Shown here in pieces: positions 43,288 through 51,956 of a stretch of DNA of 64,000 bases. The notes beneath the pieces are model-generated. The model ran no database searches. It was not told where the DNA came from and was given only the letters and a program-made list of their open reading frames with translations. Both the position numbers and the translations under genes were made by a program. This stretch comes from a bacterium. GTDB lineage: Bacteria > SAR324 > XYD2-FULL-50-16. The first letter of the stretch is position 1, and every line of letters begins with the position of its first letter. The DNA is taken from positions 62,001 to 126,000 of the forward strand of contig JAJRZQ010000002.1 in NCBI GenBank assembly GCA_024275165.1. The letters run 5' to 3'.

Positions 43288-44006
43288 GGCCGTTTAGTCT
43301 GCTTTTACTTTGTTTGTTGATCCCCAGCCTCGCCTGGGCCGATTTGGGGGCCTTTTTGCTCACTAAGTCGGTTTACCTTTATAAAGAGCCGAAGAAGAAA
43401 TCAAAAAAACTTCTTTTTCGGCGGAAACAGGCCTACTCCGTGATTGGGGTTGAAAAGGGAAAAAGTGAACTGTGGTTGAAGATTGCCGTGCCCAGCAGCA
43501 ACAATCGGGTACAGGGTTCGGGTTATATCTTAGAAAACGATTCCGAATTGACACAGGGGGGGCGGGTCAAGGTTTATAGCGCTGTTCCGAGTTTGCGACA
43601 GGGGTTGACCGATTATCTTGAGGTGGAGAGCGGCGACCTCTTTTTTACGGGGCGCAAGGTGAACTCACCAGACTTCCCGGTGTTGATTTTTCGCGCGGTG
43701 AATTATAAATCCGATCAGCCGAGAATCTATTGGGTTCCCGATTGGGGCGGGGTGTACCGCGTGGGGAAGGAGGCGAGCTGGCTTAATGAGGTGATGCAGG
43801 AGTTGAGGCAGCGCGGGTTTAAAAAAGAGGTGGAGAAAAAAATTCTCAACGGATTGGTCGAACAGGGATTCAGCATGGAGCAGGTTCGTCTTTCCTTGGG
43901 CCCCCCTTTAGAAGAACGAAGCTTAGAGCAGGCGAATCAAGTGGAATGGAGCTATCCGGGCCGGAAGGTGATTTTTGAAGAAAGGCGGGTGATTCGCCAA
44001 ATCTAA
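43284..44006 (+). CDS. Secreted protein of unknown function
   Basis: 240 residues with a signal peptide (about 1-19, cleavage after AWA). The N-terminal half (FLLTKSVYLYKEPKKKSKKL, then SVIGVEKGKSELWLKIAVP) looks like a bacterial SH3-like domain. The C-terminal part has a motif reminiscent of small envelope proteins in which a helix-rich region (QGFSMEQVRLSLGPPLEERS) is followed by a strand (VEWSYPGRKVIFEERRV), as in SmpA/OmlA-like folds. No family is certain. It overlaps rsmD by four bases and converges with the CsgG-FGE gene. Confidence 0.6.
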   Translation: MRPFSLLLLCLLIPSLAWADLGAFLLTKSVYLYKEPKKKSKKLLFRRKQAYSVIGVEKGKSELWLKIAVPSSNNRVQGSGYILENDSELTQGGRVKVYSAVPSLRQGLTDYLEVESGDLFFTGRKVNSPDFPVLIFRAVNYKSDQPRIYWVPDWGGVYRVGKEASWLNEVMQELRQRGFKKEVEKKILNGLVEQGFSMEQVRLSLGPPLEERSLEQANQVEWSYPGRKVIFEERRVIRQI

Positions 44007-44009
44007 GGC

Positions 44010-45587
44010 TTATTTCGCGCAGCGAAATCCCACATCCTTCCAAGCGTAGTTGGGCTTACTGCTGGCGCGGTGCCAGGTCGTGGCATGATCTTTGGTTTTC
44101 GCCCAGGAGCCGCCGCGAATGACCTTTTCTCGGTTGATCTGAGGAGAGTCGAAATTGGAACCGGGGTAACGGGCTAGGCTGGAGCTCACCCATTCGCGCA
44201 CATTTCCCGCCATCTGCTGGACCCCATAGGGGCTGATATCCGCCTGGGCCTGATCCACCGGCAAGGGTTTATGCTTTCCCGATTCCAAGGTGCGGGCTTT
44301 ACGGGGGTTGAACCCGTTGCCCCAGGGGTAGGTTAAACCGTTTTCCCCTCTCGCCGCCTTTTCCCATTCCACTTCTTTAGGGAGTCGTTTTCCTAAGGAC
44401 TTGCAATAGCGCTCCGCCTCGATCCAGGTTACATTTACCACGGGCAGGGACTCAGCTCCGGCGGGGATTTGCCGATTGCGCCAATGGGGTGGGGGTCGTT
44501 TGCGAAAGCGCCTCAGATACTCGGCGTATTTTTGGTTGGAAACCTCGGTTTCATCTAGATAAAACTCGCGGAGTTTGACCTGAAACTCCGGTTTAGAAAT
44601 TTGCGGCCCTTGGTTGCTTCCCATGATAAATTTTCCCTTAGGGATGGAGATCATCCCCGCAATGGGCTTGGCGGTTGATTTTTTATAAGAGGAGCGGTTT
44701 GTTTGCCCGAAGTGGATTAAATCGGCCCATTCGATCACCCCATTATAGATATTCAAGAGTTTTAAGCTAGCGAGCCAACGGCCATTTTTCCTAGAAACCT
44801 TTCCGTAGATAAAGGCGTCCACCCCATAAAGCTCCCCCATGCGCTTGGCTTTGGATTCGTCGATGAAGTCGCTCATGGAGAGTTTTTGTTCTTCTATAAT
44901 AAGGGCTAGGTTTTCGCGGTCCACCACCTGTAAGCCGCTATCTTTGGTTAAGGCGGTGGAGAGAAAATCAGCGAGGAGGCTGGAGTCAAAGGGGCTTTGG
45001 ATATTCCAAAAAGCGATTTGGTTGACCTTGTTTTGCCGCAGGCGAGAGAGGTCTTTGCGTAAGCTTAAGGTCACCGCCTCCGCCAGACTGCTGACGGCTA
45101 GGGTTTCTGCCTTTAAGGCGGTGAGTTGAAAGATGTCGGCCCATACAATGGCGGAGGATTCCACATCAATCGCCTTCATGACTAGGGTATCGTGGTAGTA
45201 GCGGCCATAGACAAAAAGATCGACCCCTAAGAGTTTGCCGAGTTCTTTATAGGTGTCTTGGCTCACCATGCCCGAGAGATTGAATTTTTGTTCTTGCAGG
45301 ATCAGGTTCATCTTGCTGCGGTCGATCACGCGAAAGGCACGGGATTTAACCAACGCCACATTGGTGTAGTCGATGAGTTCGTTAATTTTTTCTTGGTTTA
45401 AGGGCCCGGCAATGCGGGAAAAGGCGATGGTACCGTATTTGCGGTTGGCGACTTGGCTCAAGGAACTCGCGATACGCTGGCTTAGGTTTTCAAACTCCAA
45501 AGCACTTAAGGTACCAGGACATAAAAACAACAGAGTAAATAAAAATAAAAGGCTTAGCCTGAAAGGAAGCGGTGAGCTCGTTGTCAT
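44010..45587 (-). CDS. Exported protein: two CsgG-like domains fused to a formylglycine-generating-enzyme-like domain
   Basis: 525 residues with a signal peptide (about 1-29). Two copies of a CsgG-like unit are seen: RAFRVIDRSKMNLILQEQKF...LGVDLFVYGRY (about 80-135) and LQVVDRENLALIIEEQKLS...YGVDAFIYGKV (about 220-265). From about residue 310 a sulfatase-modifying-factor/FGE domain follows: ISIPKGKFIMGS, EVSNQKYAEYL, NVTWIEAERYCKSLGKRLP, EVEWEKAARG and MAGNVREWVSSS, ending VIRGGSW and DVGFRCAK. The FGE-like domain probably serves as a binding module; I cannot show the copper-binding Cys pair. The function is unknown. Confidence 0.8.
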   Translation of the reverse strand: MTTSSPLPFRLSLLFLFTLLFLCPGTLSALEFENLSQRIASSLSQVANRKYGTIAFSRIAGPLNQEKINELIDYTNVALVKSRAFRVIDRSKMNLILQEQKFNLSGMVSQDTYKELGKLLGVDLFVYGRYYHDTLVMKAIDVESSAIVWADIFQLTALKAETLAVSSLAEAVTLSLRKDLSRLRQNKVNQIAFWNIQSPFDSSLLADFLSTALTKDSGLQVVDRENLALIIEEQKLSMSDFIDESKAKRMGELYGVDAFIYGKVSRKNGRWLASLKLLNIYNGVIEWADLIHFGQTNRSSYKKSTAKPIAGMISIPKGKFIMGSNQGPQISKPEFQVKLREFYLDETEVSNQKYAEYLRRFRKRPPPHWRNRQIPAGAESLPVVNVTWIEAERYCKSLGKRLPKEVEWEKAARGENGLTYPWGNGFNPRKARTLESGKHKPLPVDQAQADISPYGVQQMAGNVREWVSSSLARYPGSNFDSPQINREKVIRGGSWAKTKDHATTWHRASSKPNYAWKDVGFRCAK

Positions 45588-45675
45588 TTCGTTTTGCCTG
45601 TGGCAGCTTGATTCATGTCAGTGACCTTAAAAGGTCTTTTTTATCCTATTCGACCGAGTAACGCAAGGAGCCCTC

Positions 45676-46506
45676 ATGCCCCTATTTGTAGTGGGTCTGC
45701 CCATTGGAAATCCTCAGGATATCACGGATCGGGCCAAAGAGGTTTTGAGTTTTGCCGACCTCATTGTCGCAGAAGAGATCAAACCAACTCGGCGGATTTT
45801 AAAATCTCTCGGCCTCTTTAAGGAGGTCTTTTTACTCAATGAGCATACCGAGCCCAAAGGGGCGGCGGAAGAACTCATGCCGCTTTTGGCAGAGGGGCAA
45901 AATTTAGCGCTCATCTCCGATTGCGGCACCCCGCTTTTTGCCGATCCCGGTGCCGGCTTGGTTGAGCTGTGCCACCAAAAGGGCTACCCGGTGACCCCTG
46001 TTCCCGGGGCTTCGAGCTTGACCGCCGCTTTATCCGTTTCGGGGTTAAAGCTGGATTCCTTTTATTATGCAGGTTTTTTGCCGCGAGAGCGGGAGGAGCG
46101 GCAAAAGGCGATTGCGGGGTTTCGGGATTTGGCCTGCCCCGTCCTCCTCTTAGAGGCGCCCTACCGCCTTGGGCCTCTCTTGCGAGACCTGGTTGCCGTT
46201 TTGGGGGGCGAGCGCAGAGCGCAGATTTTTTTCGCTTTGACCAAAGCTGGGGAAGAGATTGCCCAGGGGCCTTTAGGTGAGTTGGCAAAAAAAGAAATGA
46301 CGGAAAAAAGGGAATTTGTTTTGTTGATCAAGGGGCAGGTGGCCGGGGCCTTGGCGCCGAAAGTGAGGGCGGGTGGCCTGTCCAAACCCCGCGCAGGGAA
46401 TCGGCCCAAAAAAAATTCTCGCCCCCCCAATCGCAAAGCGGGGCCGCAGAGAAAACTCAAGCCCAAGGGGCCGGCGCGGCGGGCAAAACGAGAGCCCGGG
46501 GATTAA
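45676..46506 (+). CDS. rsmI: 16S rRNA (cytidine1402-2'-O)-methyltransferase
   Basis: 276 residues. The tetrapyrrole-methylase fold shows VVGLPIGNPQDITDRAKEVL, the region LISDCGTPLFADPGAGLV and PVPGASSLTAAL. It 2'-O-methylates C1402 of 16S rRNA. The last 45 residues are a Lys/Arg/Pro-rich tail (RPKKNSRPPNRKAGPQRKLK) not usual in RsmI and perhaps binding RNA. The stop codon overlaps the stop of the convergent UbiD-like gene. Confidence 0.94.
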   Translation: MPLFVVGLPIGNPQDITDRAKEVLSFADLIVAEEIKPTRRILKSLGLFKEVFLLNEHTEPKGAAEELMPLLAEGQNLALISDCGTPLFADPGAGLVELCHQKGYPVTPVPGASSLTAALSVSGLKLDSFYYAGFLPREREERQKAIAGFRDLACPVLLLEAPYRLGPLLRDLVAVLGGERRAQIFFALTKAGEEIAQGPLGELAKKEMTEKREFVLLIKGQVAGALAPKVRAGGLSKPRAGNRPKKNSRPPNRKAGPQRKLKPKGPARRAKREPGD

Positions 46507-48290
46507 AGCTTTTTTTCCATCTGGTTTAAGAGTTTGCCAAAGCGGGTCTCTACCCGTTGGACGGTCTCTGGATCGGGTTCTAATACCTTGGGGTAGCCTG
46601 GTTTCATCCGGCAGTCGATCACCAAGGGGCCGTTGATGCCCGTGTGAAAGCGATGGGTTGTTTTGTCGCCGTATAGATCGGCGGCGGGCTCAAAGCGGGT
46701 GAAGACATGCCAGATGAAGTCTTCATTGCTCTTTGTGGTCGCCTGGGCGTCATCGACCAAGCAGACCACCCGGTAGTCTTGAATGGCCCTCTCCTGGGCG
46801 AGGGAGGTCGCGAGTTGAGGCTGAAGGGCGTAACCCGCCCCTTCTACGCAGAGTACGCCGGGGCAAAAGAGTCGTGGGTTGTTGAGGTTGCTGTCGGCAA
46901 AAGCCTGCTCTGGGAGTTGATTTTTTAGGGTAAAGCGTTTTTCTTCCCCCAAGCCCATTAAGATGGCCTTACTCCCTTCATTGACCGCCGGCCCGGTGTA
47001 GTCTAGGGTATCTTGGCTGATGTTGGAAAAAACAAAGAGGTCGGTCTTCAGGTCTGCCCGCTCCAAGACCGTCATGAACAGCTCTTTGAAGTTTTTGACC
47101 TCCGCGGGTTGATCGGTGAGAAGTAAAAATTTAGTCAAGGAGAGTTGCCCTTCGCTCAAGATGCGCAAGGCCGCGGTAAAGGCTTCCTTAGGGTAGCGGT
47201 TTTGTACGATTGCCCCGGCTAGGCTGTGAACCCCGGACTCCTCATAGGCCCAAATTTTCTTCACATTGTGCATCACTAAGGGGAAGAGGGGCTCTAGAAT
47301 TTCTTGTAGGAATTCAGCGATATAGTGATCCTCCTGCGGGGGGCGACCCACCACGGTGGCCGCCCAGATGGCATTTTTACGGTGGGTGAGGCTGGTTACC
47401 TCCAGATAAGGGTAATCGTGTTGCAGGCTGTAATAGCCGTAATGGTCGCCAAAGGGGCCTTCGGGCCGTCTTTTTTGCGGGGGGATGTACCCGGAAATGG
47501 CAAAATCCGCCTGTAGGGGGAGGCGAGTCCCGAGTTCGTCTTTTCCCACGCTCAGCCGTTCCCCCAGCAAGAGGCTGGCAAAAGCGAGTTCCGGGATGTC
47601 TTCGGGTAAAGGGGCCACCGCGGCGATGGTCAAGGCCGGGGGGCCGCCGACCAATACCCTCGCGGGTAGGGGTCGGCCTAGGTTTTCCGCTTCATGGTAA
47701 TGGTAGCCGCCGCCGCGGTGAATCTGGATGTGCATTCCGGCGGTGGTGGCGTCAAACAACTGGACGCGGTACATCCCCAAATTGCCTTTGCCCGTGCTGG
47801 GGCTCTCGGTATAGACCAAAGGCAGGGTGACAAAGGGGCCGCCGTCTTCCGGCCAGCTTTTGATTTGCGGGAGTTGGCCCAGGTTGACGGGGTTCATGGC
47901 CACTTCTTGCACCGGGCCTTTGCTTTGCTTTTTCATCCCCACCTTGAGCCCCTTCATGGCCAGGCCTCTTGCTCCCCAGAGTTTTTCCAGGCTCGGCGGC
48001 ATGAGGTTTTGCGCCAAATCGGCCAGAGCGGAGATAAATTGATAGGGCTCTTTCCCAAAAGCCAATTCCATGCGCCTTGTGGAACCGTAAAGGTTGGTGG
48101 CCACGGGAAAGGGGGTCCCCTTGACTTGCGTAAAGAGCAGCGCAGGGCCTTTGCGCGCCGAGACCTGGCGCTGTAATTCCGCCAGTTCCAAATGAGGGTC
48201 GATCTCTTGGGTAATTTGCAGAAGTTCCTTTTCCTTTTGTAAACGATCAACAAACTCAGCGGTGCTGGTAAGCCCTTTAACCTTCTTCAT
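46503..48290 (-). CDS. ubiD: UbiD-family prenyl-FMN-dependent decarboxylase
   Basis: 595 residues. QIHRGGGYHYHEAENLGRPL, RRPEGPFGDHYGYYS and THRKNAIWAATVVGRPPQED are characteristic; Glu in PEGPFGDH is part of the catalytic E-R-E set. UbiD enzymes decarboxylate aromatic or unsaturated acids using prenylated FMN; the length (longer than E. coli UbiD at about 497) matches menaquinone/4-hydroxybenzoate-type or broader members, so the substrate is not fixed. The start overlaps lspA by 14 bases, placing it at the end of the envelope operon. No UbiX is in the window. Confidence 0.9.
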   Translation of the reverse strand: MKKVKGLTSTAEFVDRLQKEKELLQITQEIDPHLELAELQRQVSARKGPALLFTQVKGTPFPVATNLYGSTRRMELAFGKEPYQFISALADLAQNLMPPSLEKLWGARGLAMKGLKVGMKKQSKGPVQEVAMNPVNLGQLPQIKSWPEDGGPFVTLPLVYTESPSTGKGNLGMYRVQLFDATTAGMHIQIHRGGGYHYHEAENLGRPLPARVLVGGPPALTIAAVAPLPEDIPELAFASLLLGERLSVGKDELGTRLPLQADFAISGYIPPQKRRPEGPFGDHYGYYSLQHDYPYLEVTSLTHRKNAIWAATVVGRPPQEDHYIAEFLQEILEPLFPLVMHNVKKIWAYEESGVHSLAGAIVQNRYPKEAFTAALRILSEGQLSLTKFLLLTDQPAEVKNFKELFMTVLERADLKTDLFVFSNISQDTLDYTGPAVNEGSKAILMGLGEEKRFTLKNQLPEQAFADSNLNNPRLFCPGVLCVEGAGYALQPQLATSLAQERAIQDYRVVCLVDDAQATTKSNEDFIWHVFTRFEPAADLYGDKTTHRFHTGINGPLVIDCRMKPGYPKVLEPDPETVQRVETRFGKLLNQMEKKL

Positions 48291-48756
48291 CCTTGCTCCC
48301 TAAAAGGCCGCGCCATAAGACCAGCACAAAGCCGATGCTGATGAGGTCATCGGCGAGGTTGTTGACAAAAAAACCGGTTTCGTAAAAATGAAAAAACATA
48401 TAATCGGTTACGGAGTGGCGAAACCCCCGGTCAATAAGGTTGCCCAAGGCCCCGGAGAGGATCAAAGAAAACCCCCAGCGGTCCAGTTGGCTCAAACGGG
48501 CGAAATCCTTCAGCAAATAATAGCCCAAACCTAAAATCACCAGCAGAGAAACCCCGGTGAGTAAGGGAACCCGCAACGCGTCGGGCAGGTTGGAGAGAAA
48601 ACTAAAGCTGACCCCTCGGTTTTCTTGGTAGGTAAGATGAATCAGGTTGGGAATCAATTCAATGTAGTCTGTTGGGCTTAGCGTACTGCGAACCCAAAAC
48701 TTAATGAACTGGTCTAAGGCGGTGATACCAAAGATCAAGAAAATATATCGCTTCAT
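48277..48756 (-). CDS. lspA: Lipoprotein signal peptidase
   Basis: 159 residues with four membrane segments. The motifs NRGVSFSFLS, SLILSGALGNLIDRG and the two catalytic Asp regions (SVTDYMFFHF and VNNLADDLIS) identify LspA. It cleaves the signal peptide of prolipoproteins at the lipidated Cys. The start overlaps the TPR lipoprotein gene by four bases; two neighbouring genes encode its own substrates. Confidence 0.95.
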   Translation of the reverse strand: MKRYIFLIFGITALDQFIKFWVRSTLSPTDYIELIPNLIHLTYQENRGVSFSFLSNLPDALRVPLLTGVSLLVILGLGYYLLKDFARLSQLDRWGFSLILSGALGNLIDRGFRHSVTDYMFFHFYETGFFVNNLADDLISIGFVLVLWRGLLGSKDEEG

Positions 48757-50531
48757 GGGAGGAGGGGCTTGGTTTGGGCCGCTTTTTCCGGGTAGCCTGC
48801 CTGTTGGTAATATAAGAGCAGTCTCTGATGAAACATGCGGGCTAAGGGGTGCTTGCGCCCCGCGATATCCTCTAAGTAGGGCAAGGCCTCGTTAAAGCGC
48901 CCCAGCATGCCCAATTGATGGGTTAAGGCGTCGATGAGGTCGGGGTTGCCGGGCCAGAGGGAGAGCCCAAGCTTTAAGGTTCGCAGGGCAGCGGTTTTTT
49001 TCCCCCTGCGGGCCTGGGCTTCGGCAAGGTAAACCTGGACCCGCCCTTTGCCTTTTTCCGCTCTTTTCCAGGGTAAGAGCAGGGGGAGAACCGCCTTATA
49101 GTTTCCTTGGGCAAAACGCAGGCGAGCCTTCATCAAGGTGACCTCGAGGTTGCCTTTGGCCGCTTGGGCGAGCTTGTTTAAGATTTGCTCTGCTTGGTGG
49201 AGTTCTCCTTGCAACAAAGCGATTTCAGCGAGGCGCAAATCCACCAAGAAGCTGCCCCAAAGCCGTTGCGCCCTTTGATACAGGGTTTTGGCTTTTGCCA
49301 AATCCCCCTGGGCTTGGGCGATGCGCGCTTGAAAAAACACGACCTGCGGGTGGTTGGCATCCAGTTTAAAGCCCTCTAACGCCTCTTTGGCGACCAGCCA
49401 GTTCCCTTCTTCTAAAAGCCCTTCCAAATAGATGAGTTGGTAGTTCAGTTGGGTGGGTTCGAGTTCCAAAGCTTTGTTCATCGCCCACTTGGCCCCGGTG
49501 GGGTCGCCCTGCAGGCGATAGAGTTTGCTCAGGTTCAAGTAGGCCGCTCCGCTGCTGGGGTTGAGGCTCAAGGCCTTTTGGTAGCTGCGTTCGGATTTTT
49601 TGAGTTGGCCCTGTTTGGCTTGCATCTGCCCTAAAAAAATCCATAACTTGGGTTCTTGGGGGTTTTGCGCGACTAAAGCCTGTGCCTTTCGCAACAGCTC
49701 TGGGGGGCGGAGGTTGGTTTCTAGTCGCAATAACAAGAGTTGGGTTTTGCTGTCGGGTTGGGCAATGAGTTTCAGGCTCGCTCGCGCCTCTTCGGGGTAG
49801 CCTGCCTCTAAGTCCAGCTCCGCTAAGCTGTAGAGGATTTGAGGGTGGGGGCGAAAGCGTTTGAGCCATTCTTCTAGAATCAGCCGAGCTTTGAGGGTGG
49901 CCCCCATGCGTCGATAAATCTCGGTGAGTAAGAGGTTGCCTTGAATGGAGCGCGGTTGAATCTTTAAAAAGTCTTCCATCTCTTGGGCCAGACGAGGGAA
50001 GTTTTGGGTGTTTTTCGCGTGTTGAAACTCGATTTTCACCTTGGCCAGTCCGGCCTCAAAGTAAAGCGGCTCCAGTTGTAAGGCCGTGTTCAGGCTTTTT
50101 AAGGCTTCCTTGGTTTTGCCGGTACGCTCGAAAGCCTGAGCGAGTAGAAAATGGCCTTCTAAGAGTCGATTGTCCAGTTCTAGAGCCGCCGAGAGGTGGG
50201 TGATCGCTTGAAAGTAATCCTCTGCGGCCAGTTCAACGCGGCCCGCGATAAAGCGATAACCCGCGTTTTGATTTGAAAGCAGCAAGGCCTTGGTGATGCG
50301 CGTGCGGGCCTGGTCCAACTGGCCGAGGCTCAGGTAAAGGCGGGCCGCTTGGGCGTAGTTTTCAGGTTCTTTGGGGTTTTTGCGAATTTCTCGTTCGAAT
50401 TCATAAAGAGCCGCTTCCTCGCCTTTGTCCATGACCAGTAATTGCCGTTGCCGGGTGTAATCGGGGCTGGAACAGGCCCAGAGGCCGACTAGACTGACAA
50501 TGAAAATAAAAAAATGGATCGCTTTGAACAT
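48753..50531 (-). CDS. TPR-repeat lipoprotein
   Basis: 592 residues from the ATG at 50531; an upstream start would overlap the previous gene and lacks a signal peptide. The signal peptide ends in the lipobox LWAC (Cys near 20). The mature part is an array of about 14 TPR-like helical hairpins (for example SLGQLDQARTRITKALLL, KQGQLKKSERSYQKALSL and QGDLAKAKTLYQRAQ). Similar proteins act as scaffolds at the envelope. It lies between the small lipoprotein and lspA in the operon. Confidence 0.85.
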   Translation of the reverse strand: MFKAIHFFIFIVSLVGLWACSSPDYTRQRQLLVMDKGEEAALYEFEREIRKNPKEPENYAQAARLYLSLGQLDQARTRITKALLLSNQNAGYRFIAGRVELAAEDYFQAITHLSAALELDNRLLEGHFLLAQAFERTGKTKEALKSLNTALQLEPLYFEAGLAKVKIEFQHAKNTQNFPRLAQEMEDFLKIQPRSIQGNLLLTEIYRRMGATLKARLILEEWLKRFRPHPQILYSLAELDLEAGYPEEARASLKLIAQPDSKTQLLLLRLETNLRPPELLRKAQALVAQNPQEPKLWIFLGQMQAKQGQLKKSERSYQKALSLNPSSGAAYLNLSKLYRLQGDPTGAKWAMNKALELEPTQLNYQLIYLEGLLEEGNWLVAKEALEGFKLDANHPQVVFFQARIAQAQGDLAKAKTLYQRAQRLWGSFLVDLRLAEIALLQGELHQAEQILNKLAQAAKGNLEVTLMKARLRFAQGNYKAVLPLLLPWKRAEKGKGRVQVYLAEAQARRGKKTAALRTLKLGLSLWPGNPDLIDALTHQLGMLGRFNEALPYLEDIAGRKHPLARMFHQRLLLYYQQAGYPEKAAQTKPLLP

Positions 50532-50541
50532 GGGCTTTAAG

Positions 50542-51339
50542 TTACTGGCTTTCCTTTGATTCGTAAAGGGTGACCGCGGTGGATTCGTTCCCCCAAGAGT
50601 CAACCGAGCGGGCGATCAGCTTACCAGAGGGGGCCAAAAGATGGTAGCTGCCGCTGTAGAGGGGGCCGGCGAGCCAATGCTCTTGGCCTTGATTTAACCG
50701 GTAGAGGCGCAAACCCACCCCACCGGTGAGGAAAAGCAATTCGTCAACCAAGGGCGTGGCCCCCTCCCAGGTTAAGGTCAGGCTGGGGGCAGAGGCGCAG
50801 TTTGGTTCCGGGCAGGTAGGGGTAACCTGGACTCGAACCTGAGGGAGCGGCAAGGGGCGCTGGGTGTGGGGGGTTAAGTTGGGGGTGGCAGGCCCTGGGT
50901 CCCCTTGATTGGACAGGGGGGCAAGGCGCAGGCGCAGCCGCCCCTCTAAGGGAGCGGAACCAAAATAACCGGGGGGAAAGAGCAACTCAATGCTCGGGCT
51001 GAGCCGGACTTGGATGGTTGGAGGAGGGAAGTGGGTTTGGAGTTGTGATTTTATAATTTTAGGCCGCTTGCGGGGGGAAAAGATTATTTTTAGTTTGGGC
51101 TCTTCTTCGCAGCTAGGGCAGGAAGCCTCACTAATGAAGGCCTCCAGCATCAGGTCTTTTGGTTTGGTTTTTTTGGGCCATTGGGCGGTGAGGCGCAAGG
51201 TCTCACCTCTAAAATGGGCTCGCGCCTTGACTAAGGGGGGCAGGTTCGCTTGATCCCCTACCCCGTAGGGAATTGGCGAGGTTTTGTGCCCGCAGGCCAG
51301 CAGGATCAGGCAGAAGAAAAGGGCTCCAACGCGTCGCAT
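50542..51339 (-). CDS. Lipoprotein of unknown function
   Basis: 265 residues from the ATG at 51339, which overlaps the preceding stop (TGATG). The signal peptide RRVGALFFCLILLAC ends in a lipobox Cys. The mature part is Pro-rich with a CPSC motif near residue 55 and a predicted beta-rich C-terminal half (LYRLNQGQEHWLAGPLYSG, LIARSVDSWGNES) resembling fibronectin-like strands. No family is recognised. It sits between an outer-membrane barrel gene and the TPR lipoprotein gene. Confidence 0.65.
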   Translation of the reverse strand: MRRVGALFFCLILLACGHKTSPIPYGVGDQANLPPLVKARAHFRGETLRLTAQWPKKTKPKDLMLEAFISEASCPSCEEEPKLKIIFSPRKRPKIIKSQLQTHFPPPTIQVRLSPSIELLFPPGYFGSAPLEGRLRLRLAPLSNQGDPGPATPNLTPHTQRPLPLPQVRVQVTPTCPEPNCASAPSLTLTWEGATPLVDELLFLTGGVGLRLYRLNQGQEHWLAGPLYSGSYHLLAPSGKLIARSVDSWGNESTAVTLYESKESQ

Positions 51340-51956
51340 CAATACCTCATGAGAAATTGCAGGCCCAGATTTTTTTGTTCTTTTAAGCCTTCTTGATCCA
51401 GCCCGCGCATGAAGCGCGCCTCCAAAGCCAGAAAGGCATTGAGGTAATAAACAAAGCCTAGGGCGGCGAGATTGCCTTGCAGAATTGTTTCGGGAGAAAG
51501 GGCCTGGGCTTGAGCCAACTGGTAGGTTAGGTTGTATTTGCCCAACCAGAGGTCGAGGGTGAGTTGGTTTTGCCATAGGCTGTAGCTCCACCCCACCCCG
51601 AGTCGCTCCTGGTGTACCTGGAGGTAATCATAGCTGGAAGAGCCGCTGAGGATTGGGGTTTTTAACTTTTCCGCGCCATCCAAAAAAGCGTATTCCAGCA
51701 GGAGGCCCTTTAGGCGGCAGCCAAAGGAGGTCTCAAAGGGGTGTTTGAAGTTGAAGGCTTTTTTTTGGGGGCTTGCGCTTTGCCCTTGCAGGCGGTAGGT
51801 CGGTGAAAAATCACTAAAGCTTAAGGAGCAGATGTTTTGCCCCTCCAGGGCTAAAATGCGGGTGCGCCCCTTTTGGGGGTTGATGGGTCTCAGCTCTTGG
51901 CTGAAGACAGGCAAGCTGATGGCCAATAAGAGGAAGGCGAGGCAAACTGCTTTCAT
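51339..51956 (-). CDS. Small outer-membrane beta-barrel protein
   Basis: 205 residues with a signal peptide (about 1-19, VFSQ). The rest alternates hydrophobic and polar residues in about eight strands, for example LGVGWSYSLWQNQLTLDLWL, and ends with LGLQFLMRY, an aromatic final residue typical of barrels. Start and stop overlap both neighbours by four and one bases. The function is unknown; position after lptD suggests an envelope role. Confidence 0.65.
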   Translation of the reverse strand: MKAVCLAFLLLAISLPVFSQELRPINPQKGRTRILALEGQNICSLSFSDFSPTYRLQGQSASPQKKAFNFKHPFETSFGCRLKGLLLEYAFLDGAEKLKTPILSGSSSYDYLQVHQERLGVGWSYSLWQNQLTLDLWLGKYNLTYQLAQAQALSPETILQGNLAALGFVYYLNAFLALEARFMRGLDQEGLKEQKNLGLQFLMRY

